Shown: positions 1 to 10,029, counted from the first letter of the stretch. The stretch is DNA of 64,000 nt from Pseudomonas hydrolytica (GCF_021495345.1 NZ_CP099397.1:4030001-4094000), one strand, 5' to 3'. Notes: generated by a model from the letters alone, not told the origin. A program made the numbers and translations.

Positions 1-1229
1 CTGCCGCGCTCGGCCCGCAGCAGCACACGACTCCAGCGCACGGCCTGCTCGCAGCGTTGGCGAAAATCCACCGACAGCCGCCGTTCGGCCTGGGTCAGCA
101 CCTGGAGCTCGCTGCGCTGGCGCTCTTCGGCCTGCTCCGACACCCACTCGAATTCGCCCTGCAGCAACCGCTCCAGGCGTTCGCGCAGGACCTGGCGCAG
201 GCTCTGGCCATCGCCCTCGAGCACGCCGTCGCGCAGGCCGAAATCTTCGCGCAGCTTGTGCGCGATCACTCGCACCGCCTGGGCGCTGCGGCTGACCAGC
301 AGCACGCTCTCGCCCTGCAGGTAGCGATCCAGGGCCAGGGCCGCCAGGCTGTAGCTCTTGCCGGTACCGGGCGGCCCGGAAATCTGGCTCAGCGGATAGC
401 GCGCGGCATTGGCCAGCGCCTGGCACTGGGCCGCGCTGAGCTGCGCCGGCAGGCGCTGCGGCGTACTGGTCGAGCCTGCCTTCTGCGTGGCCGGCCTCTC
501 GCCGAGCAATTGCAGCAAGGCGGGCGACAGCCGCTCGGCGTCCTGCAGCAGCTGCAGCTCATGGGCGATACCCCGGCTGCCGCTGCCGCGCGGCACCAGC
601 GCCACGCAGGCCCCGGGCATCAGCGACAGGCTGCGGCGGCGCTGTGCCCTGGCCAGCTCCTCGGCCTCGGCCAATAGCGGGAAGGCCGCCGCCTCGCCGA
701 CTTCGCGAACCTGGGTGTTGCGCTGCACCCATGCCAGCAGCTGGCCCAACGTGACGGCATCCAGTGCGGCCTCCGGCAGCGGCAAGCCATCGAGACTGCC
801 TGCGCCACTCTCGTCGAACAGACGGCGCAGCAGGCGCCAGTTGCCGTGTGCCCGCTGCAGATCGATGGCAAGCAACTGGCTCTGCCCGTCCGCCGTCGGT
901 TGCAGGCTGGCCTCGTAGTAGAACAACGGCCCGCAGACCGTTTGCGCGCCACCGCTTTCCAGCTGCAGCGGGCCACAGATCGGCAGCACGCCGTAGACCA
1001 GTTGCAGTTCGCGCTGGTACAGATTCTGCGCCTCGGCCAGTACCCGCCCCAGGTCGGTCGCCAGCGGCAGCAGCGTCAGCGCACCGCTGGCCAGCTCCTC
1101 GCGCCCGTCGAGCCAGGCCCAGCGATTAGCGGGCAGCTTGCCGAGGTTGTCCAGATCCAGGTCGCGACTGTCGGCCAGGTAGCAGCTGCGATAGAAGCCG
1201 AGGAGCTGGCGAGCGTGAGGGTGATTCAT
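1..1229 (-). CDS. Superfamily 1 DNA/RNA helicase (AAA_11/DNA2-NAM7 type), 3' part outside window
   Basis: Reading the minus strand from ATG at 1229 gives about 409 residues without a stop, running off the left edge. A Walker A motif GPPGTGKS is centred on K291, preceded by an N-terminal region of about 270 residues without a recognised domain. This layout is typical of UPF1/DNA2-like SF1 helicases that place a variable domain ahead of the motor. The helicase motifs after motif I lie outside the window, so polarity and completeness cannot be judged. The start ATG overlaps the stop of the upstream phospholipase-D-like gene (TGATG), so it is probably translationally coupled and is the last visible member of the pspA/flotillin operon. 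The substrate is unknown. Confidence 0.75.
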   Translation of the reverse strand, partial: MNHPHARQLLGFYRSCYLADSRDLDLDNLGKLPANRWAWLDGREELASGALTLLPLATDLGRVLAEAQNLYQRELQLVYGVLPICGPLQLESGGAQTVCGPLFYYEASLQPTADGQSQLLAIDLQRAHGNWRLLRRLFDESGAGSLDGLPLPEAALDAVTLGQLLAWVQRNTQVREVGEAAAFPLLAEAEELARAQRRRSLSLMPGACVALVPRGSGSRGIAHELQLLQDAERLSPALLQLLGERPATQKAGSTSTPQRLPAQLSAAQCQALANAARYPLSQISGPPGTGKSYSLAALALDRYLQGESVLLVSRSAQAVRVIAHKLREDFGLRDGVLEGDGQSLRQVLRERLERLLQGEFEWVSEQAEERQRSELQVLTQAERRLSVDFRQRCEQAVRWSRVLLRAERG

Positions 1230-1918
1230 CAGTTACCTGCGTAGCGGGCCCAGAGCTTGTCGAACTCGCGCGTATAGGCGGCCACCAGCTGCGTATGGTC
1301 GATCACCAGCAGGTTTTCCTCGTTGCTGGTGGTGGCGCTGCGCGTCCAGTTGAAGCTGCCGTTGAGCAGCAGGCGGCCGTCGAACAGGGCGAACTTGTGG
1401 TGCATGTGGAAAGGCCCGGCGTCGATGCGCAGCGGCACGCCCTTGTCGCGCAGCCACTGGATATCGCTGCCCTCGTCGAACTGCTTTTCGTTGTCGGTGA
1501 TCACCCGCACGGCGATGCCGCGCTGATGGCAGGCGAGGACTTCCTCGCTGAGCTGATCGTCGGAGATGGTGTAGACGCAGATATCCACGCTCTTGCGCGC
1601 CTGGCGGCACAGCTCGCGAATCTTGCGCCGACAGCTCTCGCCCGGGCTGAAATGGGCGCTGGCATGCTCCACGCGCGGCGCGCTGCCGACGCTGTCGAGG
1701 GTCTTGATCACCTGCTCCAGCCACTTCAGCGCCGGCTCGACGTTCTCCGGCTCGCGCATCAGCTCGCGGGCAAGCCCGAAGGCGCGGTTGCGCATAAAGC
1801 GCACCTGATCCTGATTCAGCTCGCTGCCCAGCTGGCGCAGCTCGTCGCGCTCCTCGTTGCTCAGGCGCAGGTCGGCCAGGCTGTCGCGCAGTTGCTGGTC
1901 GAGGCGGTTGAAGTCCAT
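1229..1918 (-). CDS. Phospholipase D-fold protein with a single HKD motif
   Basis: This 229-residue protein has an alpha-helical, charged N-terminal half (about residues 1-90) and a PLD-like domain after it. The catalytic motif is visible as H173-x-K175-x4-D180 followed by a G-S-x-N-W segment, the usual PLDc_2 layout. Members of this family with one HKD motif work as dimers and act on phospholipids or as nucleases (Nuc/mitoPLD type). There is no signal peptide, so a cytosolic role is likely. Its stop overlaps the start of the helicase gene, and 16 bases separate it from the rhomboid gene upstream. Whether the target is lipid or nucleic acid cannot be decided from sequence. Membrane-stress neighbours suggest the former and the helicase suggests the latter. 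Confidence 0.8.
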   Translation of the reverse strand: MDFNRLDQQLRDSLADLRLSNEERDELRQLGSELNQDQVRFMRNRAFGLARELMREPENVEPALKWLEQVIKTLDSVGSAPRVEHASAHFSPGESCRRKIRELCRQARKSVDICVYTISDDQLSEEVLACHQRGIAVRVITDNEKQFDEGSDIQWLRDKGVPLRIDAGPFHMHHKFALFDGRLLLNGSFNWTRSATTSNEENLLVIDHTQLVAAYTREFDKLWARYAGN

Positions 1919-1934
1919 ATGAAATCCCTTTTCG

Positions 1935-2483
1935 TCATTGAATGCGGCGACGGCTTAGCGCGGCATACAGAACACCGCAGAAAGCTCCAGCCAGATGGTA
2001 CTCGAAGGAGACGCCGGCGCTCGGCAGCAGGCCGAAGAACCAGCCGCCGTAGAGGAAGAACACCAGCGCGGCCAGCAGCAGGTCGAGCAGGCTGCGCTCG
2101 AACCAGGCGCGCGCCAGGAGCAGCCCCCAGAAGCCGAACAGCCAGCCGCTGGCGCCGATATGGAGGCCGGTGCGGCCGAACAGCCAGACCAGCGCCCCGC
2201 TGCCGAGGATGATGAAGGCGCTGGCGAACCAGAAGTCGCGGCGCGAGCGCAGCAGCAACAGGCTGCCAAGCACCAGCAGGCCACTGAGATTGCTCAGCAG
2301 ATGCGCCCAGCTGCCATGCAGCCAGGGCGCGAGGAGAATGCCGGGCAGCGCCTCGACGTGCCGGGGCACCAGGCCCCAGACGTTGAGGGCACCAGCGAAG
2401 ATGCCATTGACCAGCTGCACCAGCAGCATGCCGCCGGCGATCAGCGCCAGCGGCTGCAGCTCCGCCAGCCGACCTCGTCTCAC
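1935..2483 (-). CDS. Rhomboid-family intramembrane serine protease
   Basis: This 182-residue integral membrane protein has about six hydrophobic segments. The rhomboid signature is complete. H61 and N65 lie in the HGSWAHLLSN segment (oxyanion-site helix), the nucleophile S112 lies in GASG, and H163 lies in the last helix (EYHLAG). Rhomboids cleave transmembrane segments within the lipid bilayer. The start is a GTG that overlaps the TGA of the upstream ATPase gene (GTGA), so it is translationally coupled to it. A rhomboid in an operon with PspA and flotillin fits membrane quality control. No substrate can be named. Confidence 0.88.
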   Translation of the reverse strand: MRRGRLAELQPLALIAGGMLLVQLVNGIFAGALNVWGLVPRHVEALPGILLAPWLHGSWAHLLSNLSGLLVLGSLLLLRSRRDFWFASAFIILGSGALVWLFGRTGLHIGASGWLFGFWGLLLARAWFERSLLDLLLAALVFFLYGGWFFGLLPSAGVSFEYHLAGAFCGVLYAALSRRRIQ

Positions 2484-5400
2484 GGCGCCTCATCGTCCGC
2501 AACGTCAGTACGCTGCTGTTGCCCCAGGTGCGCGCTGAGATCGCGCAGCTGGGTGGAAATTTCCAGCATGCGGTTGTGCGTACGCAGATCGATGTCGATC
2601 TTCTTGTCCATCGCCCTGATCAACGGCAGGAAGCTGTTTTCCAGACTGTCGGCCAGGCTTTCCAGCAGTTTCTGCGTACCCGGCTGCGGCGGTGCGACCA
2701 CCTCCACCTGCGGGCGCAGCCTGCCGAGATTGTCCAGGCCGGCCAGCAACTGCTCCCAGGGTACGCTCGGCGCCTCGCTGGCCGGCTTGCCCACGGCCAG
2801 GCCGCGCACGCTCTCCACCAGGTCGTTGAGCTGGGCCACCACGCGACCGCCGACATCGCTGTCGCTGCCGCCCATGGCCTTGTTGCGCATGAAATCGCGC
2901 TTGATCTGCGCCCAGCGGGCACGCTGTTCTTCGGTCATATTGCCGCGCAGCTCGGCGAGCTTGAGCAGGTTTTCCTCGGCGCCGCTGGTAAGCAGTTGCG
3001 ATTCGCCCTGGTAATGGTCGGCGATCAGTTGCATCAGCTCGGCGTCGTTCATCACCGAACTGATCTTTTCCGCCATCTTGTTCATGTTGCGGTAGCTGCC
3101 CTGCAGCTTGAACGGCGGCTCGGTGCGGTACTGGTCGGCCTGCGCAGCGCTGACGATGTACTGCTGGTTGACCCGCCCGACCACGTCGCGAATCTGCATC
3201 AGGCGCTGCAGGGTCGCGGTGATCTCGTTGATCTCCGCGGCGCTGTAGGTGTGGCTCAGTTCGTTGGCCGAGAACGGCTTGCCCTCGGCCTTGGCGACGA
3301 AGCGGTAGACGTCGGCCATGTCGCGGGTGGCCAGCGGCGCCAGCACCGGGTTGGAGGTCAGGCTGTTCTCGATATAGGACAGGGCGAAAGCCTCCTGCAT
3401 GCCGCCCAGGGTGTCGCCCAGGTTGTAGATGTCGGCACGGTTGGCCAGCATGTCGGGGATCTTGAACAGCTCACCGGACTCGGTATAGGGGTTGCCGGAC
3501 ATGATCACGCAGAACTTCTTGCCGCGCATGTCGTAGGTCTTGGTGCGGCCCTTCCACACGCCCTCGATGCGCCGCGTTCCATCGCAGAGCGAGATGAACT
3601 TCTGCAGGAACTCGGGGTGGGTGTGCTGGATGTCGTCGACATAGAGCATCACGTTGTTGCCCATCTCCAGCGCCAGGTTGAGCTTTTCCAGCTCCTGGCG
3701 CGAGGTGGCGTCGGGGGCCTGCGCCGGGTCCACCGAGCGCACCTCGTGGCCCAGCGCCGGGCCGTTGATCTTCATGAAGATCAGCCCCAGACGATGCGCC
3801 ACATATTCCATCAACGTCGTCTTGCCGTAGCCGGGCGGCGAGATGAGCATCAACAGGCCCATCAGGTCGGTACGCTTGTTCTCCCCGGCGGTGCCCATCT
3901 GCTTGGCCAGGTTGTCGCCGATAAAGCCCAGGTAGACGTCGTTGATCAGCTTGTTGCGCACAAAGGACGACAGCGGCCGCGGCTTGAATTCGGCCAGGCG
4001 CAGCGCCTCGCGCTCGCGGTTGATCACTTCCTGGCGCAGCGCCTGGTAGCGGGCCAGGTTGGGCAGGAAGTGCCGGCGATGCAGCCCCAGGCGAGCGAAG
4101 TAGTCGTCCAGAGCCAGCTGCAGACGCTGCTCGGCGATGCGCGGGTGATCGCCCATCAGCCCCTCGACGGCAAAGCGCAGGTCGACCTCGGTGACGCGGT
4201 GCTTCACCGCTTCGGGCAACAGCGCCAGGGCCACGGCCTCGGCGATGTAGCCACTCAGTTCGACCTGCTCGCCCTGGCTGCACAGGCCCTGCAGCCAGTT
4301 GTCCACCAGCGCCCACTGCGCCGCGGGGCGATCCTGCAGGCGCGCCAGGGTCTGCTGGTAGCCATCCCACACCCGCGCCGTTTCCAGACGCGTCTGCAGC
4401 GCTGCGAGCAGCTCGCGGGCGTATTTGCTGAAGGTGAATTCGATGCGCTCGGCGGCCAGTTCCTGCACCAGGTACTCGGCGGCCTCGTTCAGGGTGTCGC
4501 CCTGCTGCGCCAGCTGCTGGGCCTCGGCGAAGCTGGCCATGGCCGCTGCGATTTCCGCCTGCAGCTGCTCCAGGCCTTCACGACGGCCGAACAGCTGCTG
4601 GATATGCAGGCTGGTACGCGCGCGCTCCGGCCACTGCGCTGCCGCATCCAGGGCGTGCACCTGGCCCCAGAAGAAGCAGGCGAAGCCACGTGCCTGCGGG
4701 CGGTGGTAAAGCAGGCCGGCACTTTCGCGCAGGGGCAGCAGGCGGGCGAGGATCAGCGCCGCGTCATGGTCGTGGATGCCCTTCTCGTAACCTTCCTTGT
4801 AGCGCGGCGCGGCGAAATCGCGAATGCGCCGGGTCAGCGCCTCGGGGTCGGCCAGCAGTTGCTTGAGGCCATCCAGGCTCAGTTCGTCGCGACCGGCTTC
4901 GGCGGCCGCCAGTACTTCACCGGCCAGGTATTCGGCGCGGTAGAGCTGCGCAGACTCCGACTCCAGCGACACCTGCCAGTAGTCGCGCAGGCTTTCCAGC
5001 TCGGCATTGGCCAGCGGTTCGAGGAAATCCGTGCCGGTCAGGTGCAGGTAGAGCTGATCGCCGCGCGGCAGCAGGGTCAGATCCAGTTCCTGGGTGTTGA
5101 CGCTGAAGCGATGGCGCGGGCCGAGCTTGATGACGTTGCCGCCGTCTTCGAACAGCTCGCTCTTGTCGCGCTGGGCACGCACCGCCTGATCACGGGCGCC
5201 CTTCAAACGCGCCTCGATGTCGTCGGCCTTGACGCTGTCCTTGAGCTCGCGCAGGCGCTCGGCCATCTCGCGCAGCTTGAGGATCAGCGGGTCGGCGGCG
5301 AAGAAGGCGTTGAGTTCCTCCATCTGGTTCAGCCGCGCGGTGCGCCGCCCCAGGCTTTCGAGAATGCGCAGGGCGGCGTCGAACAGGCCCTGGGCGCGGC

Positions 5401-7714
5401 GCTGGCGCTCGTCGAGCAGGCTCTGCTTGTGCGCCTCGAAGGTCTCCAGCAGCTCCTCGCGCTTGCTCAGGATGTCGCCGAGAAACGCTTCATGATCGCC
5501 GAACTGGCTTTCCAGCTCTTCGAGCTGCACCAGCAGGCGCGACAGCTGCTCGTCGCACTTCTCCGGGTCCTGGACCAGCGCCAGGGCGTTGGTGATGCCC
5601 TGGCTGAACAGTTTGAACTGGGCGCCGAATTGCGCCACGGTCTCGGCCGAGCCCAGGCCCTTGCGCCGCTGCTCGGCACGGGCCTTGGCCTGGTTGAGAC
5701 GGGCATAGACCTCGGAGATCGACTCGACGATACGGGTGCGCTGGGTGGCGTCGTCGATGGCCAGCGAGGCCATCAGGCTGGAGAGCATGTCGAGGTTGCC
5801 GGCCATGTCCTGCATCTCGACCAGCGGCTCGTTCAACTGGGTGACGGTCTCGGCCTTCTGCGCCAGGCCGTCCAGCTCGCCCAGGCGCTGCACGTAGGGC
5901 TGCAGCGCGGCGTCGCTGGCGAGGAAGGCGGAGGTGGCAGCCGCCACACGTTCCTGCGCCTCGAGCAGCTCGGTCTCCATGGCGTCGATGCGCGCCACGT
6001 CGATGTAACGATAGTCGCGGATGGTCAGCAGCTGGCCGCGCTGGGCGGTGATGGCATTGAGGGCGTCGACGAACAGGCGCACTTCGTCCCAGCTGTCCAC
6101 CAGCAGGCTCGACAGCAGGCCCTTCTGCCGCGTCTCGGCCTCGGCCATGGCACGGGCCGACTGCTGGCGGATGCTTTCGACCTTCTCGAACTCGTCGAGC
6201 ACCAGCTCGCCCGTGGCGGCGATCTCGCGCAGCAGCGGCGCCAGCTCGGCGCACTGGGCATCGCCCAGCCAGTGATAGACGTCGAACAGACGGCGGGTGT
6301 TCTGGCACAGCTGGGTGTAGCGCGTCACCGACACTTCGCGGCTGTCGATCTCGCGACTGAGATTGAGCAGATCAGACACGCCGCGCACCAGCTCGGCATT
6401 GCCGATACGGCCGAAGAAGCCGCTGCGCGCCGGCTGGCGGGCAGCGTAGTCGTCGCTCTCGAACGGCGTCTGCCAGATCTGCATGGGGTGGATGCGCGTC
6501 GGCTCGCTACCCTCGGCGGCGAAGATCACCATGCGCCCGTCCTCCAGGCGCGCATAGCCGTGGCCGAAGATCGGGTTGTGCAACTGGCGGTTGATCATGT
6601 TGTAGGTGAACAGCGCCGAACGGCCTTCTTCCGGGTGGTAGAAGATGTACTGCACGTCCTCGCCGTTGGGCGAGCGCACCGAGCGCTTGAAGCGCATGCC
6701 GCCCATGGGCTGCTCGAAGGTCTTGTACTCGCCGCTCTGCAGGTAGTAGCCGCCGGGGAAGATGATGCCGTGGTCTTCCGGCAGCTGCACGCAGGCCAGG
6801 CCGATGGCGTCGATGCGCTCGACCTTGTTGGTCAGGCTGTTGAACACCAGGTAGCGCCACTGCTCCTCGCGGTACGGCAGGATCTTGAGCAGGATCAGGC
6901 TGCCCAGGCGGGCGTACTCGACCTGCGCGTCGTCCAGCGACTGGGTCTTGTCCACCACCGGCTCGCGGTAGATGCCCTGGCCGTCCTGGGTATTGTTCTC
7001 GACCTTGATGGTCAGGTCGCCGCCGACGGTTTCGACGAACACCGTGTCGAGGATGTTCAGATGCGGATGGCGGCCCATGACCACCATTTCGCGGGAGGTT
7101 TTCTGCCATTCGAAATCGAACGGCGCCGGCAGCGCGATATCGCGCTCGCCGCGGTTGTCGATATAGCGCACTTCGCGCCCATCGACCGAGATCGACCAGC
7201 GGAACACGCGGATGTCGCTGACCCGCTCGCCGATCTGGAAACTCGCCAGCAGCTTGCCATCGCGGATGGCCAGCTGCAGCAGACGGGTGTTCTTGTAGTA
7301 GGTGTAGAGCTCGTTGAAATCGGCGGCGAAACTGGCCTGGGCCAGGAAACTGCCCTCCAGCGGCACCGGTTCGGCGTCATAGCCTTCGGGGGTTTCCACC
7401 AGGCGATAGAGGGAAAACACGTCGGCGACGCCGGTTTCCTTCTTCAGGCCGATAAACACGTTGTAGCCGAACAGCAGGCACTCGCCGACCTGGACGATAT
7501 CGCGGGCGATGCAGTTGTGCTCGGTGCGGATGCGCACCCGGCCGATGGCCTCCATCGCGCTGCTGCCGAATTCGGCCAGGCGCTGGCCATTGAGCGCCTC
7601 GGTCAGAGCGCGCAGGCGCTGGCCCTGCTCCTGCAGGCGCCGGTGCAGCACCTCGTAGGCGCCACCTTCGGCAACGGCCTTGTCCAATACGTCCTGTGTT
7701 TGTGCGTCCGACAT
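2480..7714 (-). CDS. Large AAA+ ATPase of the 'DNA repair ATPase' family
   Basis: This 1744-residue protein has a beta-rich N-terminal region (about 1-450), long coiled-coil stretches (about 470-900, with many Arg/Glu/Leu-rich heptads) and a C-terminal AAA+ module. Walker A is GYGKTT with K1298. Walker B is the LYVDD stretch about 55 residues later, and a sensor-like MSGNPY segment follows. Database names for this family mention DNA repair, but I know of no firm biochemical function. The start ATG at 7714 is 178 bases from the flotillin gene, with a hairpin and a REP pair between. It is coupled downstream to the rhomboid. Its position between flotillin and rhomboid suggests remodelling of membrane-associated complexes (inference). 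Confidence 0.8.
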   Translation of the reverse strand: MSDAQTQDVLDKAVAEGGAYEVLHRRLQEQGQRLRALTEALNGQRLAEFGSSAMEAIGRVRIRTEHNCIARDIVQVGECLLFGYNVFIGLKKETGVADVFSLYRLVETPEGYDAEPVPLEGSFLAQASFAADFNELYTYYKNTRLLQLAIRDGKLLASFQIGERVSDIRVFRWSISVDGREVRYIDNRGERDIALPAPFDFEWQKTSREMVVMGRHPHLNILDTVFVETVGGDLTIKVENNTQDGQGIYREPVVDKTQSLDDAQVEYARLGSLILLKILPYREEQWRYLVFNSLTNKVERIDAIGLACVQLPEDHGIIFPGGYYLQSGEYKTFEQPMGGMRFKRSVRSPNGEDVQYIFYHPEEGRSALFTYNMINRQLHNPIFGHGYARLEDGRMVIFAAEGSEPTRIHPMQIWQTPFESDDYAARQPARSGFFGRIGNAELVRGVSDLLNLSREIDSREVSVTRYTQLCQNTRRLFDVYHWLGDAQCAELAPLLREIAATGELVLDEFEKVESIRQQSARAMAEAETRQKGLLSSLLVDSWDEVRLFVDALNAITAQRGQLLTIRDYRYIDVARIDAMETELLEAQERVAAATSAFLASDAALQPYVQRLGELDGLAQKAETVTQLNEPLVEMQDMAGNLDMLSSLMASLAIDDATQRTRIVESISEVYARLNQAKARAEQRRKGLGSAETVAQFGAQFKLFSQGITNALALVQDPEKCDEQLSRLLVQLEELESQFGDHEAFLGDILSKREELLETFEAHKQSLLDERQRRAQGLFDAALRILESLGRRTARLNQMEELNAFFAADPLILKLREMAERLRELKDSVKADDIEARLKGARDQAVRAQRDKSELFEDGGNVIKLGPRHRFSVNTQELDLTLLPRGDQLYLHLTGTDFLEPLANAELESLRDYWQVSLESESAQLYRAEYLAGEVLAAAEAGRDELSLDGLKQLLADPEALTRRIRDFAAPRYKEGYEKGIHDHDAALILARLLPLRESAGLLYHRPQARGFACFFWGQVHALDAAAQWPERARTSLHIQQLFGRREGLEQLQAEIAAAMASFAEAQQLAQQGDTLNEAAEYLVQELAAERIEFTFSKYARELLAALQTRLETARVWDGYQQTLARLQDRPAAQWALVDNWLQGLCSQGEQVELSGYIAEAVALALLPEAVKHRVTEVDLRFAVEGLMGDHPRIAEQRLQLALDDYFARLGLHRRHFLPNLARYQALRQEVINREREALRLAEFKPRPLSSFVRNKLINDVYLGFIGDNLAKQMGTAGENKRTDLMGLLMLISPPGYGKTTLMEYVAHRLGLIFMKINGPALGHEVRSVDPAQAPDATSRQELEKLNLALEMGNNVMLYVDDIQHTHPEFLQKFISLCDGTRRIEGVWKGRTKTYDMRGKKFCVIMSGNPYTESGELFKIPDMLANRADIYNLGDTLGGMQEAFALSYIENSLTSNPVLAPLATRDMADVYRFVAKAEGKPFSANELSHTYSAAEINEITATLQRLMQIRDVVGRVNQQYIVSAAQADQYRTEPPFKLQGSYRNMNKMAEKISSVMNDAELMQLIADHYQGESQLLTSGAEENLLKLAELRGNMTEEQRARWAQIKRDFMRNKAMGGSDSDVGGRVVAQLNDLVESVRGLAVGKPASEAPSVPWEQLLAGLDNLGRLRPQVEVVAPPQPGTQKLLESLADSLENSFLPLIRAMDKKIDIDLRTHNRMLEISTQLRDLSAHLGQQQRTDVADDEAP

Positions 7715-7772
7715 CGTGTTCTTCCTGGATAGGCGGCATCAGGGCAGTCATTAGCCCATGGTCAATATGCCT

Positions 7773-7830
7773 GCAGGAGCCAGCTCGCTGGCGATCCTCA
7801 CCCTCCGATCGCCAGCAAGCTGGCTCCTAC
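7773..7830. repeat. REP doublet (REPIN-like inverted pair)
   Basis: Two 24-base copies of a Pseudomonas-type REP sequence (core AGGAGCCAGC.CGCTGGCGATC) face each other, 7773-7796 and 7807-7830, with 10 bases between. The left copy differs at few positions from the complement of the right one. The pair can fold as one long hairpin. It sits between the flotillin gene and the ATPase gene and may trim expression of the downstream part of the operon. Confidence 0.75.
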
Positions 7831-7863
7831 ACAAGCATTGAGCGCGGTTCGAATGGTTCGTGC

Positions 7864-7886
7864 CTCCCCCGGCAATACCGGGGGAG
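7864..7886 (-). terminator. Hairpin after the flotillin gene
   Basis: A perfect 9-bp stem, CTCCCCCGG/CCGGGGGAG with a 5-base loop, lies six bases past the flotillin stop codon. There is no clear T-run, so it could be an attenuator or an mRNA-stabilising structure rather than a full terminator. Confidence 0.55.
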
Positions 7887-7892
7887 TCAAGG

Positions 7893-9938
7893 TCAGGCCT
7901 CGCCCACGCCATTACCCGTGCTGACAGGCGCCTGAGGCGCGGCCGCCTTGCCAGCCAGCAGACGGGAAATCACGTCCTGCACCACCGGGCTCTTGCCCAC
8001 CACGCCTTCGATGGCCTTGCCCACCGACAGCGACTTGGCGAAGGAGTTGAAGAAGTCGCCTTCGCCGCCGACGATCTCGATCTTCGCCTTGGCCATGGCC
8101 GCGGCCAGCACTTCGGCCTGGTCCTTGGCGATGTCCTTGTTCGCGGCGATGGCGGCCATGGCTTCCTCGAAGCTCTTCTCCAGCTGCATGCGGAACTCTT
8201 CGTGAGCTCGGGCCGCGTCGCTGAGCGAATCCAGCGCGCCGAACTTCTTGCCCAGACCTTCGGCTTCGGCGCTCAGGCGCTCCAGCAGGATCGACGCTTC
8301 GGCCGAGCCCTGCTCCTTGGTCGCCTTGGCCTTGGCCAAGCCCAGCTGCTCCTCGCCACGTGCCTGGGCGGTGAGTTTCTCTTCCAGCACCTTAGCCTCG
8401 GCCAGGCCGTCTTTCTCCTTGGCGGAGGCCTGGGCTTCGAGAATACGCGCCTCGGCCAGGCCTTTCTCCTGCTCGCCCTTGGCTTCGGCGATCAGACGCT
8501 CGGCCTGCACGCGAGCCTCGGCCAGACCTTCCTTCTCCTTCGCCGCGGCGGTGACTTCACGCACCTTGGCGTCGGCCAGACCCGGTGCAGCACGCTCGGC
8601 CTCGATCCCTTCGGCCAGCTTCTTCTTGGCCTCGGCGCTCTTGGCAGCCGCTTCCAGTTCGGCCTGGGCCAGGGTGTTGATTTCCACGGCCTTGTGCTTG
8701 GAACGCGCCTCGTCGGCTTCGGCCTGCTTGACCTGGCGCACCAGCTCCTGCTCGGCTTCGGCCTGGGCGTTGAGCACTACCACCTGCTTCATGCGCTCGG
8801 CCTCGGACACCTCGCGCACTTCCTTGATGCGCTCCTCTTCCTGGGCGACGGTTTTCTCCACCGCCACGCGCTCGCGGATCACTCCGGCGATGTTCTTGCG
8901 CTCTTCTTCCAGCGCCTTTTCCTTCTCGATGCGCTGCAGCTCGACCTCGCGCTCGCGGGCGACCACTTCCAGGTCCTTGGCCCGGGTAACCTTCTCCACC
9001 TCGATGACCACGGCGCGCTGGCGGTTCTGCTGCGCAACCTCCACCTCGCGCTGGTGGTTCTCGGCGCGGATGTCCAGCTCCTGCTGGGTCTGGATGCGCG
9101 CCTGCTCGGCCTTCAGCCGCTCTTCCTCGCGCACCTTGAGGGTCTCGGCTTCCTCGCGGGCACGGATGGTCTCGATCTCGCGCTTCTGCCGCGCCTCGGC
9201 ATCGGCCTGCTGGCGCTCCAGGGCCAGGGTCGCCTCGCGGGTCTCGACGTTCTTCTTCTTGATCGCCAGCTCCTCGTTGCGCTCCAGTTCGTTGGTGATG
9301 ACGTTCTGCGCGGCGGTCAGCTCGGTGATCTTGCGGATACCCTCGGCGTCGAGGATGTTGCTCGGGTCCAGCGACACCTTGGAGGTCTGCTCCAGGTAGT
9401 CGATGGCCACGTCTTCCAGCACATAGCCGTTGAGGTCGTTGCCGATCACCTCGACGATGCGGTCGCGAAATTCCTGACGGTTCTCGAACAGCTGGACGAA
9501 GTCGAACTGCTTGCCGACGGTCTTCAGCGCCTCGGAGAACTTGGCGTTGAACAGCTCGTTGACCGCACCGCGGTCGGAGGCGCGCTCCACGCCGATGGCC
9601 TTGGCCACCTTGAGCACGTCTTCCTGGGTCTCGTTGACGCGCAGGTAGAAGGCCACGGTGATGTCGGCGCGCAGGTTGTCACGGCAGATCAGGCCGTCCT
9701 TGCCGCGGCGGTCGACTTCCAGGGTGATCAGGGAGATCTTCATGAACTCCTTGAGGTGGATGACCGGATACACCAGGGAGCCGGTGAAATGCACCTTGGG
9801 CGTCGAACTCATGTCGTTGACGATCAGCGCAGTGCCCTGCGGAACCTTGATATAGAAAGCCTTGAACAGTGCGATCAGGGCGATCACGAAGAGGACGACC
9901 AGCCCTGCTCCGACGAGGAAGGGAATGACGTTTTCCAT
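7893..9938 (-). CDS. Flotillin-family protein (YqiK-like), SPFH domain plus long coiled coil
   Basis: This 681-residue protein has an N-terminal membrane segment (about residues 5-28) and then an SPFH/band-7 domain (about 30-210). A very long Ala/Glu/Lys/Arg coiled coil (about 210-590) follows, containing repeated EAK..GLAEA-type units, and then a C-terminal flotillin tail. Flotillins oligomerise at the inner membrane and organise lipid microdomains. E. coli YqiK is the nearest named relative I can cite, and there too the upstream gene (yqiJ) encodes an NfeD/OB-fold membrane protein, as here. The gap to that upstream gene is 91 bases. The PspA-like gene further upstream points to envelope stress. 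Confidence 0.9.
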   Translation of the reverse strand: MENVIPFLVGAGLVVLFVIALIALFKAFYIKVPQGTALIVNDMSSTPKVHFTGSLVYPVIHLKEFMKISLITLEVDRRGKDGLICRDNLRADITVAFYLRVNETQEDVLKVAKAIGVERASDRGAVNELFNAKFSEALKTVGKQFDFVQLFENRQEFRDRIVEVIGNDLNGYVLEDVAIDYLEQTSKVSLDPSNILDAEGIRKITELTAAQNVITNELERNEELAIKKKNVETREATLALERQQADAEARQKREIETIRAREEAETLKVREEERLKAEQARIQTQQELDIRAENHQREVEVAQQNRQRAVVIEVEKVTRAKDLEVVAREREVELQRIEKEKALEEERKNIAGVIRERVAVEKTVAQEEERIKEVREVSEAERMKQVVVLNAQAEAEQELVRQVKQAEADEARSKHKAVEINTLAQAELEAAAKSAEAKKKLAEGIEAERAAPGLADAKVREVTAAAKEKEGLAEARVQAERLIAEAKGEQEKGLAEARILEAQASAKEKDGLAEAKVLEEKLTAQARGEEQLGLAKAKATKEQGSAEASILLERLSAEAEGLGKKFGALDSLSDAARAHEEFRMQLEKSFEEAMAAIAANKDIAKDQAEVLAAAMAKAKIEIVGGEGDFFNSFAKSLSVGKAIEGVVGKSPVVQDVISRLLAGKAAAPQAPVSTGNGVGEA

Positions 9939-10029
9939 TACAGCTGTACTCCTTTGCTAAGTGTTCCAGACCGGCTCGGCGATGCCCCAGCCTGCCGGCC
10001 ATCTGTGACGTACGGATTGTCGGCAGAGG

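Noticed and set aside
2519..7732. A 1737-residue open frame on the plus strand
   Set aside because: It mirrors the large ATPase gene on the minus strand. The composition (Gln/His/Leu/Val/Ala-rich, no domain) is typical of antisense frames in GC-rich DNA.
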